A stretch of 8,432 bases of DNA, from assembly GCA_946887385.1 (NCBI GenBank), contig CAMPKU010000201.1, positions 1 through 8,432 on the forward strand. The letters run 5' to 3'. Positions 1-6,240 of this stretch are shown here, one piece after another (positions within the stretch are counted from its first letter, which is position 1; each line of letters opens with the position of its first letter). The stretch is from an uncultured Gammaproteobacteria bacterium (lineage in GTDB: Bacteria > Pseudomonadota > Gammaproteobacteria > Rariloculales > Rariloculaceae). The notes under the pieces are model-generated. The model did not search any database and was not told the DNA's origin. It saw nothing but the letters and a program-made list of their open reading frames with translations. Position numbers and translations under genes: made by a program.

Positions 1-294
1 CGCCCGCGCAGCGCGCTGCCGCGCCAGCTCGATCATCGGCGCCGAGATGTCGACGCCGACGAGGGCGGCTTCCCCTGCGAGGCGGCGCGCCATGGCCAAC
101 GTGGTGGCGCCGGTGCCGCAGCCCACGTCGAGCACGTGCTGCGCTCGGCGCGCCGCGGCAATGTCGCCGAGCACGGCCTCGAACGGCTCGAAGAGCCGGT
201 CCAGCGATTCCTGCGTTTCGACCCAGGCGCGGCCCGCGGACCCGTTCCAGAGGGCGATTTGCTCTTCGTTCGTTCGTGGTGCGTGTGTATTCAT
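1..294 (-). CDS. Class I SAM-dependent methyltransferase, N-terminal part (runs off left edge)
   Basis: The first 98 residues of a Rossmann-fold methyltransferase are present. The C-terminal part lies outside the window. The SAM-binding motif I is clear, VLDVGCGTG at residues 54-62, followed by the acidic residue that usually contacts the ribose of SAM, D82 in LVGVDIS. The stretch before motif I (IALWNGSAGRAWVETQES) resembles the N-terminus of UbiE/Methyltransf_11-type enzymes that begin with a W-N-G-x-x-G-x-x-W pattern. The substrate cannot be told from this fragment. The ATG at 294 was chosen because GGGAGAG lies a few bases upstream on the minus strand. It is divergent from the gene at 485, with a 190-nt intergenic region between them. 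The fold assignment is strong; the exact role is unknown. Confidence 0.85.
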   Translation of the reverse strand, partial: MNTHAPRTNEEQIALWNGSAGRAWVETQESLDRLFEPFEAVLGDIAAARRAQHVLDVGCGTGATTLAMARRLAGEAALVGVDISAPMIELARQRAARA

Positions 295-484
295 GATGCT
301 CTCCCGGCTTGCGTTGCATGAAGCGTAGACTACAGGCGCCATCGGCGCCCGGCGCGCACGCGGCTCGGGCGCGCAATCGCGACGCCGGGGCTTCGCGCTT
401 GCCTAGCGCACACGCGGAACCGGAGCCGGGAGTGGACGTCCCATGCCGTGTGGGACGTCGGTTCAGGCGCACAAGGAGGTTCCG
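295..484. other. Divergent intergenic region between methyltransferase and small unknown gene
   Basis: This 190-nt stretch separates two divergently transcribed genes and should hold promoters for both. I could not find a convincing -35/-10 pair for either direction. It contains two short palindromic elements: GGCGCC repeated around a 3-nt ATC spacer (335-349), and the perfect 9-bp inverted repeat at 435-459 listed separately. No further coding capacity is supported here. Confidence 0.5.
435..459. repeat. Perfect 9-bp inverted repeat upstream of the 92-residue gene
   Basis: The left arm GACGTCCCA (435-443) and the right arm TGGGACGTC (451-459) are exact reverse complements around a 7-nt spacer, TGCCGTG. 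The element ends 13 nt before the AAGGAGGT ribosome binding site at 473-480. The size and symmetry suit either an operator for a dimeric repressor or a hairpin in the 5' leader of the downstream mRNA. No T-run follows, so it is not a typical intrinsic terminator. The symmetry is directly visible; the function is inference. Confidence 0.6.
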
Positions 485-763
485 ATGGCGGCACGCAAGA
501 CAACGATAGACGGCGCGGCCGCGCACGAGGCGGCCCTTCGTGCGATCCCTCGCTCGATGATCGAGGCTGACCGGGCGATCGCGAGCCGCGACTCGATGCA
601 GCTCTTCGTCTGTACGCGCCACGGCGGGAAATGGCGCGTGGACGCCGTGATGAATGCACGCCGAATGACACTCGAGCAGCAGTTGTTCGCCGACGATTTC
701 GAGTCGCTCGCGGCGCCTGAGCGCCGCGCCGTCAAGGACCAGGTGGCGCGTTTGGCGCAGTAG
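485..763 (+). CDS. Small protein of unknown function, 92 residues
   Basis: I do not recognise a family. The ATG at 485 is preferred over an upstream in-frame ATG at 443 because a near-perfect Shine-Dalgarno, AAGGAGGT (473-480), sits 4 nt before it, and the upstream ATG lies inside an inverted repeat. The predicted product is soluble and charged. It has an alanine-rich helical N-terminus (residues 8-35), a central likely beta segment (LFVCTRHGGKWRVDAVM, 40-56, with one Cys at 43), and a charged helical C-terminus (TLEQQLFADDFESL onward). There is no signal peptide, membrane segment or obvious DNA-binding motif. The gene is convergent with the histidine kinase gene, and their 3' ends overlap by 32 nt (732-763). 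The strong ribosome binding site and the upstream palindrome make a real, possibly regulated, gene likely. Confidence 0.7.
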   Translation: MAARKTTIDGAAAHEAALRAIPRSMIEADRAIASRDSMQLFVCTRHGGKWRVDAVMNARRMTLEQQLFADDFESLAAPERRAVKDQVARLAQ

Positions 764-1895
764 CCGCAGCGGTCTCGGGCTGCCCCGTATCTCGGCGCTT
801 GCGAGGCACCAACGGTAGCCGCACGGTGAACTCGCTGCCGCGCCCGAGCCCCTCACTGCGTACTTGCACGGTGCCGCCGTGCAGCTCGACATACTCTTTG
901 ACGAGCGACAGCCCGAGCCCCAATCCCACCGTATGCGGTGCAGACTCCGCTTGGGTGAGCGCGTCGAATACCCGCGGCAGCAGCGTCGGCGGAATTCCGC
1001 GCCCTTGGTCCTCGACCTTCACGACCACTTCGTCGGCCTCGACGGTGCAGGTGACGGAGATGCGTGTGCCGCGCTCGGAGAATCGGCTCGCGTTCTGCAG
1101 AAGGTTCAAGAAGGTCTGGCGCAGTCGGACGGCATCGCCTTCCAAGCGAGCCGGCGTGAGCGGAAGCGCGAGCGAGACCTGCTGATCTTTTGGGTCGGTA
1201 GTGAGCCGGATGGTTTCGACCACTTCGCCGAGAAGCTCGTTCATCTGAATCGGCTCGTAGCGCAACACGGTTTTGCCGGCACGCGAGCGCACAACTTCCT
1301 GCAAGTCGTCGATGATCGAGCTTATGTGAGTCGTTTGCCGCTTCAGGATCTGAACGGTATGCGCCAGCTTGTGGTCGCTTGGATGCGCTTGTTCCATGAG
1401 GTGAATGGCGTTGCTCATGGCCGATAGCGGAGTGCGGAGCTCGTGTGCCAATGTGCCGAAGACGAGCAACCGCCGTTGATCTTCGTCGGCGAGTGACTCC
1501 GCGCGGTTGCGATGCGTCTCGATCTGCGCCCGAACGTCGGTGCGATCGCGCAGCGTCTTCGCGAATCCCACCACCGTACCGTCCGGCGTCGTGAGACGCT
1601 GCACGAACCCGTTCGCCCAGAACAACGCTCCGTCGCTTCGCACCATCCAACGGTCGTCCTCGCCCACGCCGTGCTGCCGCGCCGTGGCAAGCTCGGTTTC
1701 CGGAACTTTCGCTGCTTGGTCCGCAGACGTGAACAAGCAGTGCAGCGTCTTGCCCACCATTTCGTCTGCACTGCGGCCGAAGATTCTGGTGGCGCCCATC
1801 ATCCACTCCACGACGGTCCCGTCGGGCGACAACAGAATGAGCGCTTGCTCCTCGCTCTGTGCCAGCATGCATCGAAGGAGCTGTTCCGGATCCAT
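732..1895 (-). CDS. Cytoplasmic PAS-domain sensor histidine kinase
   Basis: This 387-residue two-component sensor kinase has no predicted membrane segment, so it should sense an internal signal. A PAS domain occupies about residues 10-115 (LSPDGTVVEWMMGATRIFG, then a PAC-like VVGFAKTLRDRTD). A HisKA dimerisation domain follows, with the H-box FGTLAHELRTPLSAM and phospho-accepting H151. The HATPase_c domain (about 250-362) has the N-box LLQNAS (N268), the G1 box DQGRGIP (D296) and the G2 box GLGLGLSLVKEYVELHGG. All catalytic boxes look intact, so it should be active. The C-terminal 25 residues are Pro/Ala-rich and probably disordered. There is no receiver domain and no response-regulator gene in the window, so its partner is unknown. 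The start at 1895 has only a weak ribosome binding site, but the next in-frame ATG (1868) is no better. It is the last gene of the minus-strand run, 58 nt behind the membrane-protein gene. Confidence 0.93.
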   Translation of the reverse strand: MDPEQLLRCMLAQSEEQALILLSPDGTVVEWMMGATRIFGRSADEMVGKTLHCLFTSADQAAKVPETELATARQHGVGEDDRWMVRSDGALFWANGFVQRLTTPDGTVVGFAKTLRDRTDVRAQIETHRNRAESLADEDQRRLLVFGTLAHELRTPLSAMSNAIHLMEQAHPSDHKLAHTVQILKRQTTHISSIIDDLQEVVRSRAGKTVLRYEPIQMNELLGEVVETIRLTTDPKDQQVSLALPLTPARLEGDAVRLRQTFLNLLQNASRFSERGTRISVTCTVEADEVVVKVEDQGRGIPPTLLPRVFDALTQAESAPHTVGLGLGLSLVKEYVELHGGTVQVRSEGLGRGSEFTVRLPLVPRKRRDTGQPETAAATAPNAPPGP

Positions 1896-1953
1896 CTGCG
1901 CCGACTACTGAGCAGGCACCGCGGCGCACAACCGCGCGTTCTCCGTAGATGCT

Positions 1954-2451
1954 TTAGCGGCGAGCACGCGTAAGACCCGCAATCGCCAAGCTCAAGCCGA
2001 GCGCCGCGAATCCGAGCGCGACGGATTTGCGCGATAGGCGCAGCTCCCAGCCGGGCGTGAGGCGGCGCGGAATCAAATGGTAGTCGACGACGTAGGCAAG
2101 CCCGGCCACCGCCGCCCCGCTCGCAGCGGCGGCCGCGGGCCCGCGGCGTGGTAAGCGCTCGAGCAGCAGCTCGTGCACCAGCGCCCAGAAGATGCCCGCG
2201 CCGCTATTGATCAGTAGGCCGGGCACGGTGTGCTTTGCGTCGACGGCGTCGATGGTGCCGGCCTCGTCTCCCCAAAACACGTGGCTGGTTGCGTTGATGG
2301 GCGCCACGCTGCTACCGGCTTCGCGGCGACCGCGCAGCGCAAGTACGGCGGTGGTAATCAAGCCGGCGACCGAGCCGGTAGCAAGGGAGCGCGCAATCGC
2401 GCTTCGTTCGTGATGGCCGGTGGCGCCGGCGATACCAATGCGCTGCTTCAT
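1954..2451 (-). CDS. Small multi-spanning membrane protein of unknown function
   Basis: This 165-residue inner-membrane protein has about four predicted helices: 22-39, 78-96, 104-123 and 142-161. It has a conserved-looking loop PINATSHVFWGDEA (51-64), a segment HTVPGLLINSGAGIFWALVHE leading into the second helix, and YVVDYHLIPRRLTPGWE between helices three and four. I recall uncharacterised proteobacterial membrane proteins with a similar pattern (asparagine-x-x-SH-x-x-WGD followed by a membrane segment ending in a short acidic motif), but I cannot give the family a reliable name or function. The ATG at 2451 has GAGGA about 8 nt upstream. It lies between the CoA-binding protein gene (84 nt upstream) and the kinase gene (58 nt downstream) on the same strand, so co-transcription with the kinase is possible. 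Confidence 0.8.
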   Translation of the reverse strand: MKQRIGIAGATGHHERSAIARSLATGSVAGLITTAVLALRGRREAGSSVAPINATSHVFWGDEAGTIDAVDAKHTVPGLLINSGAGIFWALVHELLLERLPRRGPAAAAASGAAVAGLAYVVDYHLIPRRLTPGWELRLSRKSVALGFAALGLSLAIAGLTRARR

Positions 2452-2535
2452 GGCTTCGTCCTCTACGAATGCCGGAAGCTTGCAAGTCCCGTGCCCGTAG
2501 CGGGTGGAGCCTACGTACGACGTGCGCGAGCTGCG

Positions 2536-3027
2536 CTACTGCAACCCGCTCCGCACGGAGGTGATGCGCTGCGTGTTGAAGCCGAGCCAGTGCATGCGCC
2601 CCACGTAGCGCGCGTGCTCCACCTTGATGCATCGATCCATGACGACCGACAGGCCGCCTTCTTCGGCGATGCGCGCGCCTTCTTCGTTGATCACGCCGAA
2701 CTGGCACCAGAGATTTCCCGCCCGAATGGCGACGGCCTCGGCCGCGATGCCCGGCAGCGCCGCCGGCGCGCGGAAGACATTGACGATATCGACGCGCTCG
2801 GGCACGTCGCGCAGGCTGGCGTAGCTCGGCTCGCCGAAGATGGTTTTCTCGCGCGGATTCACGGCGATCACCTTGTAGCCGTGGCGGCGCAAGTAGAACC
2901 CCACGAAATGGCTCGCGCGCAGCGGGTTGCTGGACAGGCCGACGATCGCAATGGTCTTGGCGGCGAGCAGCACGCGCTGGATCGTGAGCGGATCTTGATA
3001 GCGCGCAAGATCGAATGCGGCCGTCAT
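2536..3027 (-). CDS. CoA-binding (YccU-type) Rossmann protein
   Basis: The product has 163 residues and belongs to the CoA_binding_2 family of small Rossmann proteins related to the CoA-binding domain of succinyl-CoA synthetase. Visible signatures are the nucleotide-binding turn TIAIVGLSSNPLRASH (25-40), the strand KVIAVNP (52-58), and the family signature LWCQFGVINEEGARIAEEGG (106-125) followed by VVMDRCIKVEH (128-138). Family members bind CoA in structural studies, but no catalytic role is firmly established. The start at 3027 is well supported: GGAGG lies about 8 nt upstream, and the ATG overlaps the metY stop codon in an ATGA arrangement (3024-3027). A longer in-frame reading upstream is an overlap with metY and not part of this gene. 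The coupling to metY suggests a role linked to methionine or sulfur metabolism; that is inference. Confidence 0.92.
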   Translation of the reverse strand: MTAAFDLARYQDPLTIQRVLLAAKTIAIVGLSSNPLRASHFVGFYLRRHGYKVIAVNPREKTIFGEPSYASLRDVPERVDIVNVFRAPAALPGIAAEAVAIRAGNLWCQFGVINEEGARIAEEGGLSVVMDRCIKVEHARYVGRMHWLGFNTQRITSVRSGLQ

Positions 3028-4337
3028 CGTGCTGCCTCCGTTTTCGGCGTGTTGCGGGCGCGCGCGAAACCTTGCTCGAGATCCCAGATCAAGTCGTCGA
3101 CGTTCTCGATGCCTACCGAGAGCCGGATGGTGCCCGCGCGCACGCCGGCGGCTTCGAGCTCCGTTTCGGAGAGCTGCCGGTGCGTAGTGCTCGCGGGGTG
3201 GATGACGAGACTCTTCGCGTCGCCGACGTTGGCGAGGTGCGACCAAAGCGTCACCGCGCGAATGAACTCCTGGCCTGCGTCGCGGCCGCCGCGGATGTCG
3301 AACGAGAACACCGAGCCCGTGCCGCGCGGCAAGTATTTCTCGACGAGCGGCCGATAACGGCTGTTGGGAAGCCCTGGGTACGTGATGTTCGAGACCATCT
3401 CGTGCCCCTCGAGATAGCGCGCGATGCTCAAGGCGTTTTCGACGTGCCGCTCCATGCGCAGGGACAGCGTCTCGATTCCCTGCAAGAACAGAAACGCGTT
3501 GAACGGGGCGAGGGCGGCGCCTAGATCGCGCAGCGTTTCCGCGCGCAGCTTCATCAGATAGCCGTACGTGCCGAAGGTCTCGTGAAACGCGAGGCCGTGA
3601 TAGGCCGGCGACGGCTCTGCAACCACGGGAAACCGGCCGTTCGACCAGTTGAACGTGCCCGAATCGACGACCACGCCGCCGATGCTGGTGCCGTGACCGC
3701 CGATATATTTAGTGGCCGAGTGCAGCACGATGTCGGCGCCCCATTCGATCGGCCGGCACAGATACGGCGTGGCAAACGTGTTGTCGACGAGCAGCGGGAT
3801 GCCGTGCTCGTGCGCCACTCGTGCCAGCGCCTCGATGTCGAGCACGTTGCCACCGGGGTTGCCGATGGTCTCGGCGAAGAACACTTTGGTGTTGTCGCGC
3901 ACGGCGCCGCGCCACGCCTCGACGTCGTCGGGGTTCACCCACGTGATCTCCACGCTCATCTTGCGCAGCACGTGCTTCAGCTGATTCACAGTGCCGCCGT
4001 AGAGCGCGGCCGACGACACCACGTGATCGCCCGGCACGAGCAGCGTGAACAGCGCCGCAGCTTGCGCCGCGAGGCCGCTGGCGAACGCCACGGCGCCGCA
4101 GCCGCCTTCGAGGCTCGCCATGCGCTCTTCGAACACCGCCACGGTGGGATTCATGATGCGGGAGTAGGTGTTGCCGTACTCCTGCAGGTTGAAATACGCG
4201 GCCGCGGATTCCGGATCCTCGAACACGTAGCTCGTGGTTTGGTAGATGGGCACGGCGCGGGCGCCCGTGTTCGGGTCCGGGCGCTGGCCCGCGTGCACCT
4301 GGCGCGTGTCGAAGCCGAATTCGCGTGACTCTTCCAT
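3024..4337 (-). CDS. metY: O-acetylhomoserine aminocarboxypropyltransferase (sulfhydrylase)
   Basis: This PLP enzyme of the Cys/Met metabolism family (437 residues, normal for MetY) replaces the acyl group of O-acylhomoserine with sulfide to give homocysteine, the direct-sulfhydrylation step of methionine synthesis in the cytoplasm. The cofactor lysine is K210 in HSATKYIGGHG. Other family features are YQTTSYVF (32-39), YSRIMNPT (58-65, whose Tyr/Arg contact the phosphate of PLP), the ASGLAA loop (86-91), ETIGNPGG (156-163), LLVDNTFATPYLCRP (182-196) and the substrate-carboxylate region LVIHPASTTH (377-386). The start at 4337 gives the expected N-terminus (FGFDTRQVHAG) and has AGGA about 9 nt upstream; a much longer in-frame extension overlaps metX and is not real. 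It sits 11 nt after metX and overlaps the next gene by 4 nt, so the three genes are almost certainly one transcript. MetZ-like use of O-succinylhomoserine is less likely given the length and sequence. Confidence 0.95.
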   Translation of the reverse strand: MEESREFGFDTRQVHAGQRPDPNTGARAVPIYQTTSYVFEDPESAAAYFNLQEYGNTYSRIMNPTVAVFEERMASLEGGCGAVAFASGLAAQAAALFTLLVPGDHVVSSAALYGGTVNQLKHVLRKMSVEITWVNPDDVEAWRGAVRDNTKVFFAETIGNPGGNVLDIEALARVAHEHGIPLLVDNTFATPYLCRPIEWGADIVLHSATKYIGGHGTSIGGVVVDSGTFNWSNGRFPVVAEPSPAYHGLAFHETFGTYGYLMKLRAETLRDLGAALAPFNAFLFLQGIETLSLRMERHVENALSIARYLEGHEMVSNITYPGLPNSRYRPLVEKYLPRGTGSVFSFDIRGGRDAGQEFIRAVTLWSHLANVGDAKSLVIHPASTTHRQLSETELEAAGVRAGTIRLSVGIENVDDLIWDLEQGFARARNTPKTEAAR

Positions 4338-4348
4338 CGAACGTCTTC

Positions 4349-5551
4349 CTAGCTCGCGAGGAACCGGCGAATGATAGGAGTCTGCCGTGCTTCCTCCAAC
4401 AAGAAACAATCGTGCCCGTACGGCGCGTCGATCACGTGCAGCTCCACTTCCTTGTCGGCGGCCCGGAGCGCCGCGGCGAGCTCCTCGGAGTCGCCCGGCG
4501 GGTAGAGCCAGTCGGAGCTGAACGCGATCAGCAGCGTGCGCGCGCGTACGGTGCGCAGCGCAGCCTTCAGATCGCCGCCGCCGTATTGCCGCGCCAGGTC
4601 GAAATACGACAGCGCGCGCGACGTGTAGAGATAGGTGTTCGCGTCGAAGCGCTTCACGAAGCTGTCGGCTTGATGGCGCAGATAGCTCTCGATCTGAAAC
4701 TCGGGCTCTTCCAGCACGTAGCGGAGGTCGTCGCCGTGCTGGAGCCGCCGGCCGAACTTTTGCCCGAGCGCTTGCGCCGACAGATACGTGATATGCCCCA
4801 GCATGCGCGCAACCCCCATGCCGCGCGCCGGCGTGCGGCCCGTGTCGTAGTAGTGGCCGCCCTGCCAGTCGGGATCGGCCGTAATCGAATTGCGCGCGAT
4901 CGCGTTCCACGCGATGCCTTGCGGGCGCAGCGCATGCGTGCTCGCGATCGGCACGATCGCGCCCACCTGGTCGCCGTAGAGCACGGCCCACTCCAGCGCT
5001 TGCATGCCGCCGAGCGAGCCGCCGGCGACGGCCGCGAGGCGCTCGATTCCAAGCTCGGTCAAGAAAGCGCGCTGCGCGCGCACCATGTCGGCCACCGTGA
5101 TCACCGGAAAGTCCGAGCCGTACGGCCGGCCCGTGACGGGACTCTGCGACGCCGGCCCCGTGGTGCCGCGGCAGCCGCCGAGCAGATTCGTGCTCACGAC
5201 GAAGAAGCGGTTCGTGTCGAACGCCTTGCCGGGGCCGATCATGCCGTCCCACCAGCCGAGGCTGCGGCCGCGCTCAGCGTCGCGCTCCTCGGCGGCGAAG
5301 CCGTCGCGCGTGCCGGCCAATGCGGGGGCGGCCGAGTAGCCCGCGGCGTGCGCGTCGCCGGAAAGCGCATGACACACGAGGACAACGTTGTCGCGCGCAG
5401 CCGAGAGCGTGCCGTAGGTTTCGTAGGCGATGCGAACCGGGTAGAGCTCGCGGCCGCAGTCGAGCGCAAGCGGGCCGGGCAGGTCGAGGAATTCGGTTTC
5501 GACGGTACCGACCGACCCTGCTGCGAGATCGCCTTTCGCTGGCGCGGCCAT
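4349..5551 (-). CDS. metX: Homoserine O-acyltransferase (MetX)
   Basis: This 400-residue alpha/beta-hydrolase-fold enzyme transfers an acyl group from acyl-CoA to homoserine, the entry step to methionine. Nucleophile S179 lies in GGSLGGMQALEWA, with D347 (AFSSDWLYPP) and H380 (YGHDCFLLEE) completing the triad. Family signatures CHALSGDAHAAGY (60-72), GWWDGMIGPGKAFDTNRFF (99-117), NLLGGCRGTTGP (122-133) and RFDANTYLY (301-309) are all present. Between HALSGDAHAAGY and GWWD there is a stretch of about 26 residues (73-98), longer than in most MetX proteins I recall. The MetX family includes both acetyl- and succinyltransferases. The MetY partner favours acetyl, but I cannot settle this by eye. 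The ATG at 5551 has no good Shine-Dalgarno; the next Met is residue 104, inside the core, so this start is kept. It is divergent from the OsmC gene across 95 nt. Confidence 0.95.
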   Translation of the reverse strand: MAAPAKGDLAAGSVGTVETEFLDLPGPLALDCGRELYPVRIAYETYGTLSAARDNVVLVCHALSGDAHAAGYSAAPALAGTRDGFAAEERDAERGRSLGWWDGMIGPGKAFDTNRFFVVSTNLLGGCRGTTGPASQSPVTGRPYGSDFPVITVADMVRAQRAFLTELGIERLAAVAGGSLGGMQALEWAVLYGDQVGAIVPIASTHALRPQGIAWNAIARNSITADPDWQGGHYYDTGRTPARGMGVARMLGHITYLSAQALGQKFGRRLQHGDDLRYVLEEPEFQIESYLRHQADSFVKRFDANTYLYTSRALSYFDLARQYGGGDLKAALRTVRARTLLIAFSSDWLYPPGDSEELAAALRAADKEVELHVIDAPYGHDCFLLEEARQTPIIRRFLAS

Positions 5552-5558
5552 GCGCCGC

Positions 5559-5564
5559 AGTATA
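5559..5564 (-). promoter_or_regulatory. Candidate -10 element for metX
   Basis: On the minus strand the hexamer TATACT (5 of 6 matches to TATAAT) ends 7 nt before the metX ATG. Transcription from it would begin at or next to the start codon, giving a leaderless message, which would fit the absence of a ribosome binding site. However, no acceptable -35 hexamer lies 16-18 nt upstream, so this is only a weak candidate. Confidence 0.3.
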
Positions 5565-5578
5565 AGGCGCGGCGAGCT

Positions 5579-5607
5579 TAGACACCGATGGGACGCGGGG
5601 CTATCAT
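5579..5607 (+). promoter_or_regulatory. Sigma70-type promoter for the osmC-family gene
   Basis: The -35 TAGACA (5579-5584, 5 of 6 matches to TTGACA) and the -10 TATCAT (5602-5607, 5 of 6 matches to TATAAT) are separated by the ideal 17 nt. The predicted transcript start near 5614 would give a 5' leader of about 33 nt ending in the AAGGAG ribosome binding site. This is the best-looking promoter in the window. Confidence 0.6.
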
Positions 5608-5646
5608 CCCGATGCGCTCATCGCACTCTAATAAGGAGATTCACCC

Positions 5647-6207
5647 ATGGCAGCGGCGGTAGACAACGGCGTCAATGTCGGCGCTCTCCTCGAGGCGCGT
5701 GAAGCTCTGCGCAAAGCACCCGAGGCGGCGAAGTTCACCTGGCGGGCCACCTGCAAGTGGAGAAAAGGCACGCACAGCCGTACGCACATCGACAGCTTTC
5801 ACGGGCTCGGCCAAGAGCAGAAGCATCGCACCGAGTTCACGTTCGAAGCGGATCATCCCGAGATCTTCGCGTCCGAAGATTGCGGCGCCACGCCCGTCGA
5901 GCTCGTGCTCGCGGGTCTTGCAAGCTGCCTCACGGCCGGCGTCGCCTCGGTGGCGCAGAACCGCGGCATTCAGCTGCGCTCGGTGGAAGCCAAGCTCGAA
6001 GGCTCGATGGACCTCCAGGGCATCCTCGGCATCGACAGCGACGTGCGCAACGGCTACGACGACATCAAGGTGGTGTTCAACATCGACGCGGACGCGTCGC
6101 AGAAAGACATCGAGGCGCTCGTTGCGCAATCGCAGAAGCGCTCGGCCGTCTACGACATCGTCACGAACCCGACGAACGTCTCGGTCGAGGTGAACAAGAC
6201 GCGTTGA
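5647..6207 (+). CDS. OsmC-family protein lacking the canonical second cysteine
   Basis: This 186-residue member of the OsmC/Ohr superfamily belongs to a family of dimeric cytoplasmic proteins, many of which reduce organic hydroperoxides using two cysteines. The family core is clear: EDCGATPVELVLAGLASCL (77-95) carries the helix cysteine C94 that aligns with the peroxidatic cysteine, and RSAVYDIVTNPTNVSVEV (165-182) aligns with the C-terminal (C)PVxxTLxNP region. In that second region the usual cysteine is replaced (KRSAVYD), so the classical disulfide partner is missing. Two other cysteines exist, C36 and C79, and C79 might substitute. The N-terminus carries about 25 extra residues before the first strand (FTWRATCKW). 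The start at 5647 is fixed by AAGGAG about 9 nt upstream and a good promoter further up. It is followed 33 nt later by a flavoprotein gene on the same strand, suggesting an operon. The true substrate is unknown. Confidence 0.92.
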   Translation: MAAAVDNGVNVGALLEAREALRKAPEAAKFTWRATCKWRKGTHSRTHIDSFHGLGQEQKHRTEFTFEADHPEIFASEDCGATPVELVLAGLASCLTAGVASVAQNRGIQLRSVEAKLEGSMDLQGILGIDSDVRNGYDDIKVVFNIDADASQKDIEALVAQSQKRSAVYDIVTNPTNVSVEVNKTR

Positions 6208-6240
6208 GCGGCCGCGCCGCGCCCAGAAGTAGTTGACCGC

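Noticed and set aside
853..1929. 358-codon minus-strand frame within the histidine kinase region
   Set aside because: It is an alternative frame of the kinase gene. The kinase frame carries all catalytic boxes, while this one is Arg/Ala-rich without motifs.
2230..3357. Long plus-strand frame of 375 codons
   Set aside because: It lies opposite the membrane protein, CoA-binding and metY genes, all of which have clear family motifs. Long shadow frames are expected at this G+C content.
3024..5252. 742-codon minus-strand frame suggesting a large fusion protein
   Set aside because: Only the last 437 codons are MetY. The upstream part is the wrong frame of metX, which is intact in another frame, and is Arg-rich nonsense.
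5552..5646. SAM-responsive riboswitch upstream of metX
   Set aside because: The space to the ATG is short and I could not find the conserved core or pairing of SAM-I, SAM-II or SAH elements on the minus strand.
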